A stretch of DNA of 64,000 nucleotides from Aporrectodea caliginosa. Taxonomy: Eukaryota; Annelida; Clitellata; Crassiclitellata; Lumbricidae. The notes under the pieces were generated by a model. That model was not told the DNA's origin. It searched no databases and saw only the letters and a program-made list of their open reading frames with translations. The translations under genes were made by a program, and so were the position numbers. The number at the start of each line of letters is the position of its first letter. Position 1 is the stretch's first letter. Shown here piece after piece: positions 9,616 to 23,046 of this stretch. The stretch lies in NCBI GenBank assembly GCA_020284085.1, contig JACEVL010000957.1, positions 1 through 64,000 on the forward strand, in the 5' to 3' direction.

Positions 9616-10260
9616 AACATGATTCCGCTTAATTACAGCTGAAAAATTTGGAATTAGAGATTTATAATGAAAAGATTATATGGAAGTGCAGCATGACTAT
9701 AGTTACTTTGTACCACTTTTATTTCAGCATACTTAGACAGTATAGGCATTTTGATGTAGAGAATCCAGAGGTCTTCCATATGGGCGCCACATATCTACGG
9801 TGTTGCCTTTTTCTCACATAATGTAAGACTGTAGAAATTGCTGCATGCCATAAATATTAAATTTTATCCAGTAGGCCTAGGCCTAGTTGCTAAAGACGCA
9901 GCAAAGTCTTTCGTTCTGGATTCCACTACTTGACATCTTTATTGTTAAATATTAAATTTTCCACACACATTCTTCTGCTTGGAAAGATAATTAAGAGAGC
10001 GGTTAGCTGTAATATCATTGTGTGAGACTGTTTTAGACTATATTGTCGTTGTTTTCATAATAATTGTACTAAGTAATAGTATTAATTAGCTTATTGCACT
10101 TAGATTTAGTTTCAGACGTTGTCATTACAAAAAATAAATGTGTAATCGAGATTGTCGTATATTCTTTATATTTTGTGTTTTGTTGTCTTTGTTGATTTTT
10201 ATGCTACATTAATTCTGTCCATAACTTTTAAATAAATAAAATCTGCATATCCTAAATTGC
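9616..10260 (+). other. A2 3' UTR and downstream flank
   Basis: The sequence after the stop is shared with A3 and A4 (GATTCCGCTTAATTACAGCTG region onward, given in part). A polyadenylation signal AATAAA lies at 10133-10138 and the same context occurs in A3 at 21120-21125. No other gene is seen. Confidence 0.6.
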
Positions 10261-10645
10261 ACAGGGTCAAATTTCTCCAAATTAAATAATTTGTTTCAAG
10301 TGGTGCAAGTCTGGCGGGTCTCTAGGATACAACGGATAAAATTTAATGCCGTAAAGTTGACAGTAGTATTTTTTCCGGAAGCATAATAACAGCATCCTAA
10401 GGCTTTTAAATCCAAATCTTATGTTTCATTATGTTTAAGAGATTCTACCAGGATCTTTCCAATACTCTCCCTTCCAATCGTTCTGGACGAATTACCAGTT
10501 TTCGCGGCAATTTTTGTATCGCCTCTGACGCGCTGCATCTAATGAGTAAGCTGGTTCTCAGTCCTCAACATTGATTTGCGAATAGATTATCGAGATTACG
10601 ATTATCACGGTTTGCTTATTCGGAGTACAACTGTAGGCTAGCTAC

Positions 10646-10648
<3 letters not shown>

Positions 10649-10689
<41 letters not shown>
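10649..10689. repeat. (TA)n microsatellite
   Basis: About 20 TA dinucleotides. The flanking 10260-10648 has no recognisable feature. Confidence 0.9.
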
Positions 10690-10691
<2 letters not shown>

Positions 10692-10750
10692 GTTTAATGT
10701 GAATCAGGTTGACAAGCTGCAACCGGTATTGCATTTTAGGCCTAGGTTAA

Positions 10751-11205
10751 GGGGCCGTCCATAAATGACATTACGCTATTTTGGCCGATTTTTGACCCCC
10801 TCCCCACCCCCTCGTCACACTTCGTCACAAAAGGTAACACCCCCTTGAAAAATGACGTCACCAAGCTCTGACCCCCTACAACCAAATTTCCATTTGATAA
10901 TAAAACATGTTTCAAGTCACATTTATTGTCATTGTAATATGTATTTAAAAATCTGATGGTGAAAAATATTTAAATAATTAGAAAATTAGTAATAATGGTC
11001 CCCGTATACATTAAAATAATCAAAAAAGTATGAAAATTTTAATACTCAAAATTAGTGCTGTTATTTGTTGTTAATTGTTAAATTTAATCACACAGACCTG
11101 ATGTGACGTCACACTTCGCTGACCCCCCCTCCCCCACGTCACACATCGTCACAAATTTCCGACCCCCTCCCCCCTAGGTGCGTGATGTCATTTATGGACG
11201 GCCCC
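10751..11205. mobile_element. TTAA MITE with GGGGCCGTCCATAAATGACA termini
   Basis: The termini GGGGCCGTCCATAAATGACA and TGTCATTTATGGACGGCCCC (one mismatch when inverted) are flanked on both sides by TTAA (10747-10750 and 11206-11209). The 455-bp interior has C-rich subterminal blocks (ACCCCCTCCCC) in inverted arrangement and no coding sequence. TTAA duplication is known for piggyBac and Kolobok elements. I cannot tell which mobilised it. Confidence 0.85.
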
Positions 11206-12536
11206 TTAATGCACTATGATGAGCCAGCTCTCCAATGATCTGTTCACTTCTCTGTTGTATTATTATAAATGTCCTAAATAGCAATTTTAGAAATATGACT
11301 GATAATTTTTATATAAAGCCTAAGCGTAAAATCTCTTATGCTATAGCGCGTTGAAATATATTCGCTAGATGGCAGGATATACGTTCGAAAGCTTCAGCTT
11401 ACTTCTCATTGTATGGAAACACTTTCATCGCGCGCCATTTTTTTTGCTGTGACCAGATTATGGAGAAATTCGACTTTAATGCGAAATTTGGTTAGATTCT
11501 GTACTCTTTGCATATAATTTCATGGACAGAAACATTTTATTAACGGCAGATGAGTCAATGAGAGAGTTGCTAATGTAATTGTGTTTCGCTTAATGTTTTA
11601 TTCCCCGTAGACGATGGCTGGAAAGTCATTTCGACGAACATCAGACCACTAGATGTCGTGAGACGTAGTTCCTTGTCCTACATCGCTTCCGATGGGTAAA
11701 ATTCTTGTCTGCAGTCAAACTTCTATTTGCACAAATAATTCTTTTAATCAATCCAGATTCCATTTTAAAGGGGAAACTTGTTTTCATCAGTCCAGTTTCT
11801 ATTTGCTCAAAGAATTATTTTCATCATTTCCATTTATGCAGCCAGATAAGAGAAATACATTAATATGCTAAAATACAACATAGGCCTACATTCAATGCAA
11901 TAAAAAATATGCTGAAATGCAGCTTTGCCAGTCCTGCAAATGTGTATGTGTGGAAAATGGGAACATGTTTTATGGATGTCATCTAGGTCAATGGATGCAG
12001 TTGATTGTTATTTATTTACTGACTTGATTTATATGCTCAGTTTATTTCCCTTAGACAGATTGTTGACTTGAAATAAATGAACCTAATAATTTACGCATAA
12101 TATAAATGAATTTTTAATTTGTTGTTTAATAATATGAGGGTTGTATGTTAGCATAATTCCACATATGTTGGCATAATTCCTAATAGCACTATGCTTGATT
12201 CTAAATTACAAGAATTTTAATTTCAGTGTTTCTTATACTTTGTATATCTTACTATCTTAATGAATTATTAGTTTATGCAGAAAGGAAATTTTTTGAAATT
12301 TTGATTATAGCATTGGTCTAACATATTAATGGAATTAAACATGCAAGTTATCAGCTGGTAATAGTGTATGAAACTTTGAGAACAAGAGTGACATACATAA
12401 ACCTTAACTGAGATTCCACTATTAGCTGCAGTGTTTTAAGTGGAATTGCAGTGTAGTCCTGCTACATATTAACTAGCAGTGGACATGAAGACTGTTCCAT
12501 GATTCTTTCTGCCTCCAAATGATGCATGTCATTTGT
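11206..12536. repeat. duplicated non-coding flank (paralogous to 14950-16320)
   Basis: From about 11610 (CCCCGTAGACGATGGCTGG) to 12530 this aligns to 14955-16320 with small indels. Short CAATCC-type array remnants lie near 11700-11850. I see no gene. The pair provides an empty site for the CR1 insertion at 12537-13051. Confidence 0.65.
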
Positions 12537-13051
12537 GTTCTACGCTCGGCTGCTCGTCTCATTGGACGACTTCCTATGTTCTCTCCTGTCTCTGCATACA
12601 TAGCCTACGTGATGTGTTGCACTGGCTGCCTATCTCTCAACGTGATGTGTTGCACTGGCTGCCTATCTCTCAGCGTATCTCATACCGCACTGCTGCTGTG
12701 GTTTCTCGCTGCGTTCTTGGCTGTGCTCCATCTTACTTGCGTGATCTTTGCCGCCCAGTGTCTGACGTTGCAGCGCGTCGGGCATTTCGTTCTACGACGA
12801 GGGGTGAGCTCCTAGTTCCACGGGCACGCTTGGCTATTAAGCAGCGCCGCGCTTTTTCGGTTCTGAGCCCTTCCACCTGGATTAACCACCCGCTTAAGCT
12901 CCGCTCTTTAGTTGTGAGCCATCCGACACGGTTCCACAAGTCCCTCAAGTCTTTTTTCTTTAGTCGTGGCTGGGCCGGGAGCGCTTCTGAGTAGCTTCTT
13001 GAAGAGGCGCTATATAAATGCTCTGAATGAATGAATGAATGAATGAATGAA
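12537..13051 (+). mobile_element. 5'-truncated CR1-type retrotransposon 3' end
   Basis: One frame (12533-12994) gives the C-terminal part of a CR1 reverse-transcriptase protein: RDVLHWLPISQRISYRTA, CAPSYLRDLC, RAFSVLSPSTW and FHKSLKSFFF. It ends at a stop before a tail with GAATGAATGAATG repeats, as CR1 elements end in short tandem repeats. A 33-bp in-frame tandem duplication (12608-12640 and 12641-12673) doubles RDVLHWLPISQ. The paralogous site near 16300-16325 lacks the insert. Confidence 0.85.
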
Positions 13052-14090
13052 TTTGCAACCATTGGTTGTTGCTTCGGATTGGATACATGCATAACATAAA
13101 TGGCGTTTCATCTGGTGAATTGTAAAATGTGCATGAATGCAATTTTAAAAGATGTAAAAATCGACTTGCAGAGTCTTCATAAAATTATACTCAATGCGAT
13201 GGTAAATTTAAGTAATTTGATATGAAATTAAACTGTCCTAGGTAACTTGTGCTCTCAGATCTGTTAAATACGTTTCTTTAACCATTTGTGGCTATAAATT
13301 ACGGGAAGGAAAACGATTTCAGAATCTCCAGTTCTCGCACTGAACAAATTTCTTGTTGGAATTGTTCTGTGTAAAAGCAGCAGTCAATGAAGACAAACTG
13401 TGATTAATGCTGTGTATGAGCATGGTTGAAACTAGAGATGTAAACATTGATGGCAGAGTTTTTTGTGTGTCAGGCAAGTAACACGACCAAATTAACAACT
13501 GCTCTAAGACACAAAATTTTGCCAATGTTTGATGGTCACATAACGATGCATTAGTCGACCTAAGACATATCTATGATATTTTGAAATCGTTACATATAGA
13601 TGTGCTGCAAAAACCGTTGCATCACACAAACTGATTAAATTCTAGGCAGTCTCAGCATAAAACTTTAACAGTAGATAACATAAATGACTTTTTGCAATGA
13701 AATATAGCAAATTGTAAATTTGCAGCTATTCAAACTGTCTTATCTCTTAGAAAATGTGCAAGACAGTCAATTTATTTTCGACTGAGGTAGTTTATAAGCA
13801 TAACTTCCCATTTTGTATGGTCTGAGAAGAAAAAGATAAGTCGCTCAATCTAACCCGAATGGTAGCCGCGGGTATGCAGTTGTAGCAACTTCACTTTCTT
13901 AGCCTCAACATAATGTCAACCGACGTGAGAAAACCTACGCACCCCGATTCTAAATGTTTACCCTTCTATACTTCTAGCCTGCTATGACTTTTGTCATCAT
14001 TCCAACTTCCATTTCAGTCGGGATTATTTTCATCAATCCAACTTCTATTTCAGCAAGAATTCTTTTCATAGATCCAATTGCTACGACCAT
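13052..14090. repeat. duplicated non-coding flank (paralogous to 16320-16590 and 17400-18050)
   Basis: Contains CATTGGTTGTTGCTTCGGAT and AAAAGCAGCAGTCAATGA, also found in the second copy. That copy is interrupted after CGCACTG by the nested elements at 16590-17400. No coding sequence is visible on either strand. Confidence 0.6.
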
Positions 14091-14330
14091 ATAGGATCTT
14101 CGGACTATCGAACCTTCGGACTATCGACCTGTTACCCTCCATTTCTGCATTTGCATTATTGTCCATGTCTCTGCTCGTGAATAATCTCGTGCTTTGCACT
14201 TGGCTTGGAATAGCGCTTGGGAATTCGGAGTTTACGAATACGATGTTTACAATCCATATAGTGTGATGCACCATATGAGGCTTTATACCATTCTTTCTTT
14301 CCATCGAGACCCAGACCACCGTTTAGCTTT
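14091..14330. repeat. short remnant of the TTCGGACTATCG foldback and repeat block shared upstream of type-A genes
   Basis: ATCTTCGGACTATCGAACC and CTATCGACCTGTTACCC match the foldback arm and terminus at 179-590. A shorter remnant is at 18063-18090. The following block (TCTGCATTTGCATTATTGTC, CTCGTGAATAATCTCGT) recurs at 18095-18230 and 31995-32110. Confidence 0.6.
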
Positions 14331-14540
14331 CCCATTTTCGGAAACTGCTATGAAGATTTGAGATGGTGTGATTTAAAATTGGCTTGATTTATTTGTGTGT
14401 TCGCGGAATGGTGTATTTCTAAGTACAGGCGTCATGCCATTCTGTTTTCAGACAGAGCCAGATATCATTTATAAGGTTTAAGCAAGACAAATTTTAGTAG
14501 AAAATTACTTCAAGGATTCCAGGAAAAGTGCCCTGCCATC

Positions 14541-14760
14541 AGTGTTAATTTCGTGAACGAAACGAAAACGAGAACGAAAAAGATTAGACAATCGTTCACG
14601 AAAACGAAAACGAGAACTCGAAAGAAATTGTGAACTGAAACTAAATAAAAACTAGAAAGAATGGACGTCGAACGAAATAAAAAGGAGAACGATATTGAAA
14701 TCTTGAACTAAAACTTTAGAAAATACAAGAATCTATTGTGGTAGAAATTTCGGCAACGAC
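14541..14760 (+). repeat. irregular AACGAAAACGAGAACG repeats, possible hAT end
   Basis: ATCAGTGTTAATTTCGTGAAC leads into purine-rich imperfect repeats of AACGAAAACGAG. A start of CAGTG with such subterminal repeats is seen in hAT elements. No matching right terminus was found, so it is a fragment. Confidence 0.4.
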
Positions 14761-14779
14761 GCTGTTTAACGGCGCGTAT

Positions 14780-16589
14780 GTTTAAATTACTGTCACCCTA
14801 CCCCACTTGGCTCTTTGCCATACGGAAGCCAGAGGGGAATGCAGTCCCGGCAGAGGCGTCTAAACCTCCCAACGGGAATCAGAGAACAAACCCCTACTAC
14901 TAATATACGTTTATTTAACGACGCCGTCATATCGAAGATGATTGGCGTTATATTCCCCGTAGACGATGGCTGGAAAGTCATTTCGACGAACATCAGATCA
15001 CTAGATGTCGTAAGACGTAGTTCTTTGTCATGCATCGCTTCAGTTGCTGTGATGTGTCAACCTGAATTTAAAAAACGAATATTTGATGATGATCGTTCTA
15101 TGTAACTTCGTTGGTCTGCATGTGTAAATAAGTAATGTAAAGTAAAGTCAGCCAATTAAGCAATCTTACGCTTTACCGTTAGTTCTACTTCTACATGTAG
15201 ACCTGCTTTTAGCGTATTTTCTCTTCGTTCTTCCAGTGAAAAGTAATAGCTTCTTATATTAAAGAATATACTTACTTACTTATTTAACTATTGCAATGAT
15301 TTTTATCATAACTGTAATCAATCCGACTTCTGTTACGCAAGTATTATTTCCATCAATCCAACTTCTGGTAAACCCGTAGTTTAGGTTGGTTAATTATTAT
15401 TATATGTCGTAAAATTAACCTGGAAGCTGTATTGATGAAAAAAATGTCTACCAACCTAAACTTTGGGATAACCCAACTTCTATTCACACAAAGATTCCTT
15501 GTCTGCAGTCCAACTTCTATTTGCACAAATAATTCTTTTCATCAATCCAGATTCCATTAGTCCAGTTTCTATTTACTCAAAGAATTATTTTCATTATTTC
15601 CATTTCCGCAGCCAGATAAGAGAAATAATTTAATATGCTAAAATACAACATAGGCCTACATTCAGTGCAATAAAAAATATCCTGAAATGTAGCTTTACCA
15701 GTTCTGCAATGTGTATGGGTTGAAAATGAGTACGTGTTTTATGGATGTCATTTAGGTCAATGGATGCAAATGATTGTTATTTATTTATTGACTAAATATA
15801 TACTCAGACTTGTATTTCCTTCAGAAAGATTGTTGATTTCAAATAAATAAACTAAATAATTTACGCATAATATAAATGAATTTTTAATTTGTTGTTTAAT
15901 AATGTGAGGGTTGTATGTTAGCATAATTCCAGATGTGAGACTCGTATGTTGGCATAATTCCTAATAGCACTATGCTTGATTCTAAATTACAAGAATTTTA
16001 ATTTCAGTTTTTCTTATACTTTATATATCTTACTATAATAATGAATTATTCGATTATGCAGAAAGGACATTTTTTGAAATTTTGATTACAGCATTGGTCT
16101 AACATATCAATGGAATGAAACATGCAAGTTATCTGCTGGTAATAGTGTATGAAACTTTGAGACCAAGAGTGACATACATAATCCTTAACTGAGATTCCAG
16201 TATCAGCTGCAGTGTTTTAAGTGGAACTGCAGTGTATTCCTGCTACATATTAACTAGCAGTGGATATGAAGACTGTTCCATGATTCTTTCAGCCTCCAAA
16301 TGATGAATGTGATTTGTTACCATTGGTTGTTGCTTCGGATTGGATATATGCATAACATAATTGGTGTACGATTCATCTGGTGAATTGTAAAATTTTCCAA
16401 AGATGTAAAATCGACTTGGCAAGGTCTTCATATACTCAAAGCAATGGTAAATTTAATTCATTTGATATAAAATCAAACTGTCCTAGGCAACGTGTGATCT
16501 CAGATCTGTTGAATCCTTTTTCCAACCATTTGTGACTATAAATTATGGGAAGGGAAACGATTTCAGAATCTCTAGTTTTCGCACTGGAT

Positions 16590-16590
<1 letters not shown>
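14780..16590. repeat. second copy of the 11.6-13.3 kb flank with array pieces
   Basis: From about 14955 (CCCCGTAGACGATGGCTGG) to 16590 the sequence parallels 11610-13330. A GGTAAACCCGTAGTTTAGG terminus occurs at 15367 and short CAATCC-array remnants at 15300-15610. No gene is supported, and open frames such as 14815-15105 lie inside repeat sequence. Confidence 0.6.
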
Positions 16591-17405
<815 letters not shown>

Positions 17406-18227
17406 GTTTACCCAAATTTCTTTTTGGAATTGTTCTGTCTAAAAGCAGCAGTCAATGATGACAAGTGATTAATGCTGTATGAGAGCTTGGTTGAAACTTC
17501 AGATTTAAACATTGATGGCAGAGTTTTTTTGTGTGTTAAGCAAGTAACAGGACCAAATTATCAACTGCTCTAAGACACAATTTTTGCTAATGTTTGATGG
17601 TCACATAACGATTCATTAGTCGACCTAAGATATGTCTATGATATTTTGAAATCATTACATATAGATGTGCTGCAAAAACTCTGTTGCATCACACAAACTA
17701 ATTAAATTCTAGGCAGTGTCAGCATAAAACTTTAACAGTAGATAACATAAATGACTTCGGACAATGAAATATAGCAGTTAGTAAATTAGCAGGTGTTCAA
17801 ACTGTCTTATCTCTTAGAGAATGTGCAAGAAATTTTAGATTTTAAGTCAATTCATGTTCGACTGAGGTAGTTTATAAGCATAACTCCCAATTTTGTATGT
17901 TCTGAGAAGAAAAAGCCTCAACATAATGTCAACCGACACGAGAAAACCGACACACCCCAATTCTAAATGTTTACCCTTCTATACTTCTAGCCTGCTATGA
18001 CTTTTTCATCAATCCAACTTATATTTAAGCAAGAATTTTTTTCATCAATCCAACGACCATAGGATCTTCGGACTATTGACCTGTTACCCTCCATTTCTGC
18101 ATTTGCAATATTGTCCATGTCTCTGCTCGTGAATAATCTCGTTCTTTGCACTTGGCTTTGGAATAGCGCTTTAGAAATTTGGAGACTACGAATACAACAT
18201 TTACAAACCACAAACCATATAGTGTGG
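17406..18227. repeat. duplicated non-coding flank upstream of A3
   Basis: Parallels 13340-14330, including a foldback remnant (ATCTTCGGACTATTGACC) and the TCTGCATTTGCA block. No gene is seen. Confidence 0.55.
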
Positions 18228-18810
18228 CGTTCCCTCCATATGCGTCGTTTCAGAGATCGATGTCCAGTGGAGGTCTGAGTCCGGTTGCCAGACAGACCAT
18301 AGACAGGCAGATCGGCTGTTATGGCGGGTTTCGTTGAGGACGAGAAAGCTTGGAAGGCAGAGGATCGGATGGATCAGGTTTTGATTTCTTGAAGAGGCAA
18401 GACTTCAGTTTGGAAAACCTGTGGCATGATAAGTAGAGAGCATGTGGTAGGTGATTGTGAGTGGCAGTTTTGTTGGAGGAACTGAGAATATTCTGGATTC
18501 AGAGGGTTTTTGTTCCAGATTAGAGGTGCAGTGTGGGTCATGGATCGGTTGGAGAACTTGAGGCGAGTAGTGACCAGGGATGGGAGAGAGTGAGCTACGT
18601 GGACGAAAGTGTAGAGTGGGATGGCTGGATGGTGAAGTGTGTGCGAAGATACTTTGGCTGGTAGTATTGCATTGAGTTGTAATTAGTGTTAAGACTTTGA
18701 AGTGAATGCGCTGAAGCATTTTCAGCCAGTTGAGTGATTTAAGAATGGGAGTGACATTGTGCTGCTTTGGTGTACATGGTGATGTGTGAATGTATATGAA
18801 TGAAAACTCA
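18228..18810 (-). mobile_element. CR1-like 3' coding fragment upstream of A3
   Basis: The minus-strand frame at 18405-18719 begins MLQRIHFKVLTLI, similar to the region after the HWLP motif of CR1/L2 proteins, with several frameshifts. Copies occupy the same place before A2 and A4. Confidence 0.6.
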
Positions 18811-18879
18811 TTGGACTTTATTGAGCTGTAATGAAATTATGATCTATAAACATGTTAACTATTGACGTTTTACTGTTAT

Positions 18880-18887
18880 TTTTTTAG
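18880..18887 (+). promoter_or_regulatory. putative 3' splice site of A3
   Basis: TTATTTTTTTAG before CAAGTATATGAAAATGACGAG, equivalent to the A2 and A4 sites. Confidence 0.5.
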
Positions 18888-19311
18888 CAAGTATATGAAA
18901 ATGACGAGCAACATTCTTTAACAGCTTCAAACTATAGTTGTAAGACAAGGCTTTCATCTTCATAATTTTTCAACGGATTTTTTTTACCCCAACCTGCTAT
19001 AAAGTCAACTATTATCTCTTCACTAAACAGATCCTGAATAATAGCTTAAAGGTGTGCTGTTATACAACGGATGGATAGCTTCAGTGTTTCATCATGATGT
19101 TTATTCTGTGTGAATAATTTGTTATTTTACTCGAAAAGAACTACTACTGATACACGAGACATGAACTCTTCTTGAAAGCGTCTGAAAGATGAACTTAAAT
19201 GAAGTAATTGATAATGTGTGAAACTGTATACTCGATGTCATCATATCACAGCTCATCAAGGAACCGATATAGGAGAAGAACATTTAAATTAACAATTAAG
19301 TGAGTATCCTC

Positions 19312-20598
19312 ATGGAGAATGCGAAAACCCATACTGGTGAGACACCACACAGGTGCCCGATATGTCAGAAATCATTTTCTCAACGTACTAATCTGAAAAA
19401 GCACATGAGAACCCATACGGGCGAAAAGCCATATATGTGCAAGTTATGTCAGAAATCATTTGCTCAAGATAGTAATCTGAAAAGGCATATGGGAACCCAT
19501 ACTAGTGAAAAGCCCTACAGATGCCAGATATGCCAGAAATCATTTAATGAAGGTAGTAACCTGAAAAGGCACATGAGAACCCATTCTGGCGAAAAGCCAT
19601 GCAGATGTCAGCTTTGTCAGAAATCATTTACTCAAGGTATTTATCTGAAAATGCACATGAGAACCCATACTGGCGAAAAACCATACATGTGCCATCTATG
19701 CCAGAAATCATTTCCTCAACGTATTGGTCTGAAAAGGCACATGAGAACCCATACGGGCGAAAAACCATACAGGTGCCAGCTATGTCAGAAATCATTTACT
19801 CAAGGTATTGATCTGAAAAGGCACATGAGAACCCATACTGGCGAAAAACCATACAGGTGCCAGCTATGTCAGAAATCATTTATTCACGGTGGTCATCTGA
19901 AAACGCACATGAGAACCCATACTGGTGAAAGACCATACAGGTGCCAGCTATGTCAGAAATCATTTAATGAGGTTGGTACTCTAAAAAGGCATATGAGAAC
20001 CCATACTGGCGAAAAACCATACAGCTGCCATTTATGTCAGAAATCATTTGTCCGAGTAGGAACCTTGGCAGTGCATATGAGAACCCACACAGAAGTTAAA
20101 CCATACATATGTGAGGTTTGTAATAAAGGATTCACACAAATTGTACATCTAAAGAAGCACAGAAGAACTCATACAACTGTGAAGCAACACTCGCGCAATA
20201 AACCTTACACCAAGAGCAGTTCTTCAGTGAAGCAGTTTAAACTCTATGAAAAAACACAGCAACAGGATGTTAAAATGGGAAGCGAAGTTATTGCTAACCT
20301 GTCTCATCATTTTGTCAGATCTTATAGTCCAGGAGTTATTGATCAAGAAAACGAACGTTACTCAACGAACGTGATTCCGGATTCTAGTGGAATTGCTGGT
20401 CCTTTACCGACAATTAAAGATCGAGAAAGTCTCTATTATAGCAAAATCAAATCTCCTCTGAATACAACAGCGTCTTTGTCGAAACCTTTTGGATGTGGTA
20501 TATGTGATGAATTGTTTAAAGTAGAGACGGAATTTCAAGACCATTGTTCCAGCCATCGATTTTCCCCACCTGACGACTTAGTTGTTGACCTCTGCTGA
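19312..20598 (+). CDS. A3: polydactyl C2H2 zinc-finger protein, 10 fingers plus terminal finger
   Basis: A complete 428-residue frame starts at the first in-frame ATG ([13 protein letters not shown]). Ten consecutive canonical fingers occupy about residues 14-291, and all keep both Cys and both His. Finger order follows A2 with some A2 fingers absent, so array length has changed by gain or loss of whole 84-bp units. Helices include QRTN, AQDSN, NEGSN, TQGIY, PQRIG, IHGGH, NEVGT and VRVGT. One linker is TSEKP and another TEVKP. The spacer ([31 protein letters not shown]) precedes the lone finger [21 protein letters not shown] and the tail [11 protein letters not shown]. It is a likely nuclear sequence-specific DNA-binding protein with no visible effector domain. 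The downstream CR1 piece and blocks match those after A4, making A3 and A4 the closest pair by context. Confidence 0.9.
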   Translation: MENAKTHTGETPHRCPICQKSFSQRTNLKKHMRTHTGEKPYMCKLCQKSFAQDSNLKRHMGTHTSEKPYRCQICQKSFNEGSNLKRHMRTHSGEKPCRCQLCQKSFTQGIYLKMHMRTHTGEKPYMCHLCQKSFPQRIGLKRHMRTHTGEKPYRCQLCQKSFTQGIDLKRHMRTHTGEKPYRCQLCQKSFIHGGHLKTHMRTHTGERPYRCQLCQKSFNEVGTLKRHMRTHTGEKPYSCHLCQKSFVRVGTLAVHMRTHTEVKPYICEVCNKGFTQIVHLKKHRRTHTTVKQHSRNKPYTKSSSSVKQFKLYEKTQQQDVKMGSEVIANLSHHFVRSYSPGVIDQENERYSTNVIPDSSGIAGPLPTIKDRESLYYSKIKSPLNTTASLSKPFGCGICDELFKVETEFQDHCSSHRFSPPDDLVVDLC

Positions 20599-21350
20599 AT
20601 TATGATTCTGCTTAATTACAGCTGTCAAATTTGGAATTAGAGACTTATAATGAAAAGATTATATGGAATTGCAGCATGACTATAGTTACTTTGTACCACT
20701 TTGATTTTAGTATACTTAGACAGTATAGGCATTCTGATGTAGAGAATCCAGAGGGCCTCCATATGGGCGCCACATAGCCTATCTAAGGTGTTGCCTTTTT
20801 CGCACATAGTGTAAGACTGTAGAAATTGCTGCATGCCATAAATATTAAATTTTATCCAATAGTTACTAAAGACGCAGCAAAGTCTTTCGTTTTGGATTCC
20901 ACTATTCTTGACAACTTTATTGTTAAATATTACAATTTTTCCCCACACATTCTTCTGCTTGGCTAGATATTTAACAGAGCCTTTAGCTGTACCTCATTTT
21001 GTGAGATTGTTTTAGACTATAAAATTATTGTCGTTGCTTTCATAATAATTGTATTTTAAGTAATAGTATTAATTAGCTTATTCCACTTAGATTAAGTTTT
21101 GTGTTTGGTCATTGCAAAAAATAAATGTGTAATCGAGATTGTCGTATATTCTGTGTGTTTTGTTGATTTTTGTGACTTTTATATTCCATTAATTCTGTTT
21201 ATAACCTCTAAATAAATAAGCTGCATTTCGTAAATTGCACAGGCTGAAATTTCTTAAACTGAATTAATTATATTTGTTTAATACTCTGAAATTTTATAAT
21301 TCACATTGATATTTTAAATCTGTTTTCAACTGTATTATATCCATGTTCTC
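20599..21350 (+). other. A3 3' UTR and flank
   Basis: Homologous to the A2 and A4 downstream regions. AATAAA lies at 21120-21125. No second gene. Confidence 0.6.
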
Positions 21351-21719
21351 GCGGCCCAGCTTGCCATCTACCGACCGGGCTCAAAGCCACCGACGCCTGC
21401 ATTCTTCAGCGAACTTACCTTATTATCCTTGAACAGTTCGCTTTACACAACACGCAGCTGGTCGTCGTTAGTGACCTCCACCAGGGCCGTAAATCTGTTT
21501 CAGGATGTGGGGAGGGAAAACTGCGTCTTAGGAAGTGTGTATAGTTCCGTTAAGAACCCACTACTGTCGAGTTCAGTTACACACTAGGTTACAAAATTAG
21601 TTATTGGAAACATTTATATCATCTGCACCCTTACTTTTAAAGACATTTATAAATCATCTGCACCCTACATCTTAATGTTTAAATGGTATTCAAGTAAGTT
21701 AAGACAGCGCCTATGTCCG

Positions 21720-21995
21720 CAAATGCTTGTCGCGACCACTTTGTGGTTTCATTGTGTTAGGTCGGGAACGCATCTGATGAACCTGATGACAGTGGTGCAA
21801 CTGTCCTTGATGTAATTCAGTGGTGGAGGCTGTTGTTTATCTAGACCATTTTCCTTGAAGCAGTCAAGAATTGGCCTTGTGGGTTGAAATTAAGCAGCTG
21901 CTGATAGCCGTCCAGTGCAATTGATAAAGATGAACCTGTTTAAGGTGGCGCTATATAAATTTGCAGTTACCATTACCATTATAAAAAGAACCAAA
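21720..21995 (+). mobile_element. retroelement 3' end inside the hAT element
   Basis: Ends with GGCGCTATATAAATTTGCAG and TACCATTACCATTA repeats, the style of CR1-group 3' ends. GGCGCTATATAAAT also occurs at the ends near 13005 and 31727, suggesting related 3' termini. Confidence 0.55.
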
Positions 21996-22984
21996 GATTG
22001 GACCAATGATAAACTTCAGTATCACTGTGCATGTTTACAAACCTATCAAGTTTCAACTCTGTGAACTGACCCTCTGTCTCTCTCTCCCTCCCTCGCTCCC
22101 TCCCTCGCTCCCTGCACCTGTCACGACAAATCGTCCTTTCACTTTAATGAAGAAGAACACCTATAATTATTTCAGCACTCAGATTTACATCTGTTACACT
22201 GTTCTCAGGCTGAAAGTGTCCTTCGCCTTGAAGACCTCTCGCTTAAGTTGGGCACATTAGACCTAGGGCATTCTATAGGTAAGAGAGATTTGTGGCCAGC
22301 GATTCTAAATACCAGTCACCATCGGTATTATAAAGAAACATAGCATAACAATTACAATAGGTTTTGGCCGAAAAGATCATTTTAAAACAAATTTTTGTCA
22401 CAGGTCTGAGGAAAAACTTGCCTACAAACAATTAACAGCGTCCACACCAACAGGAGAAAACACCTGACATTGGACATCAGGATTGGACAAAACCTCAGGC
22501 ACTAGCCAATAAGCAAAAACGTTTGGGCGCAGAAGTCGGTAACGCTGCTCGGGAGTAACCTCGGAACAAATTAAAGCATTTGTTGTGGTCCTTTCTAGTC
22601 TAGCGGCCTGAATGAGTCTGACTTGTAGTCGCTTCCCGAATTCTCGGCGCGTCGTTTCGGGAATTGATACTTTGTCGTATGATATTCCGACTGGTTACGA
22701 GTTGGACTCCATATTCCGGTCATCTTTCCAGTACCGAGCAAAGCATTCACCCTCCAGTTCTCCATAAAAGCTCAATCTTCTCTTCTACTGCCCGCCGTTG
22801 TTCACTGCCAATTTTTCAACTCCCCACTCTTGCAGTCCACCCGCTCATCTTGTCCTTGTCCTGTGTGACCTTATTGACCCGGGAGGTCGCCGGGGTTGTG
22901 GGAACGGCGAAAAGCGATACCACTCCGCTCAGGGAGTCAGAGGTGGTGAGGAAGGAGGTACTCCGCTGTCGTGTAGTCGCAGAA

Positions 22985-23046
22985 ACGATATATATATATA
23001 TATATATATATATAACTTTATATATATAACTTTATATATATATAGG
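22985..23046. repeat. (TA)n microsatellite with ATATATAACTTT units
   Basis: TA dinucleotides interrupted by two ACTTT steps. The preceding 22000-22980 contains no recognisable gene. The frames at 22664-23029 and 22798-23280 lack any domain. Confidence 0.8.
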
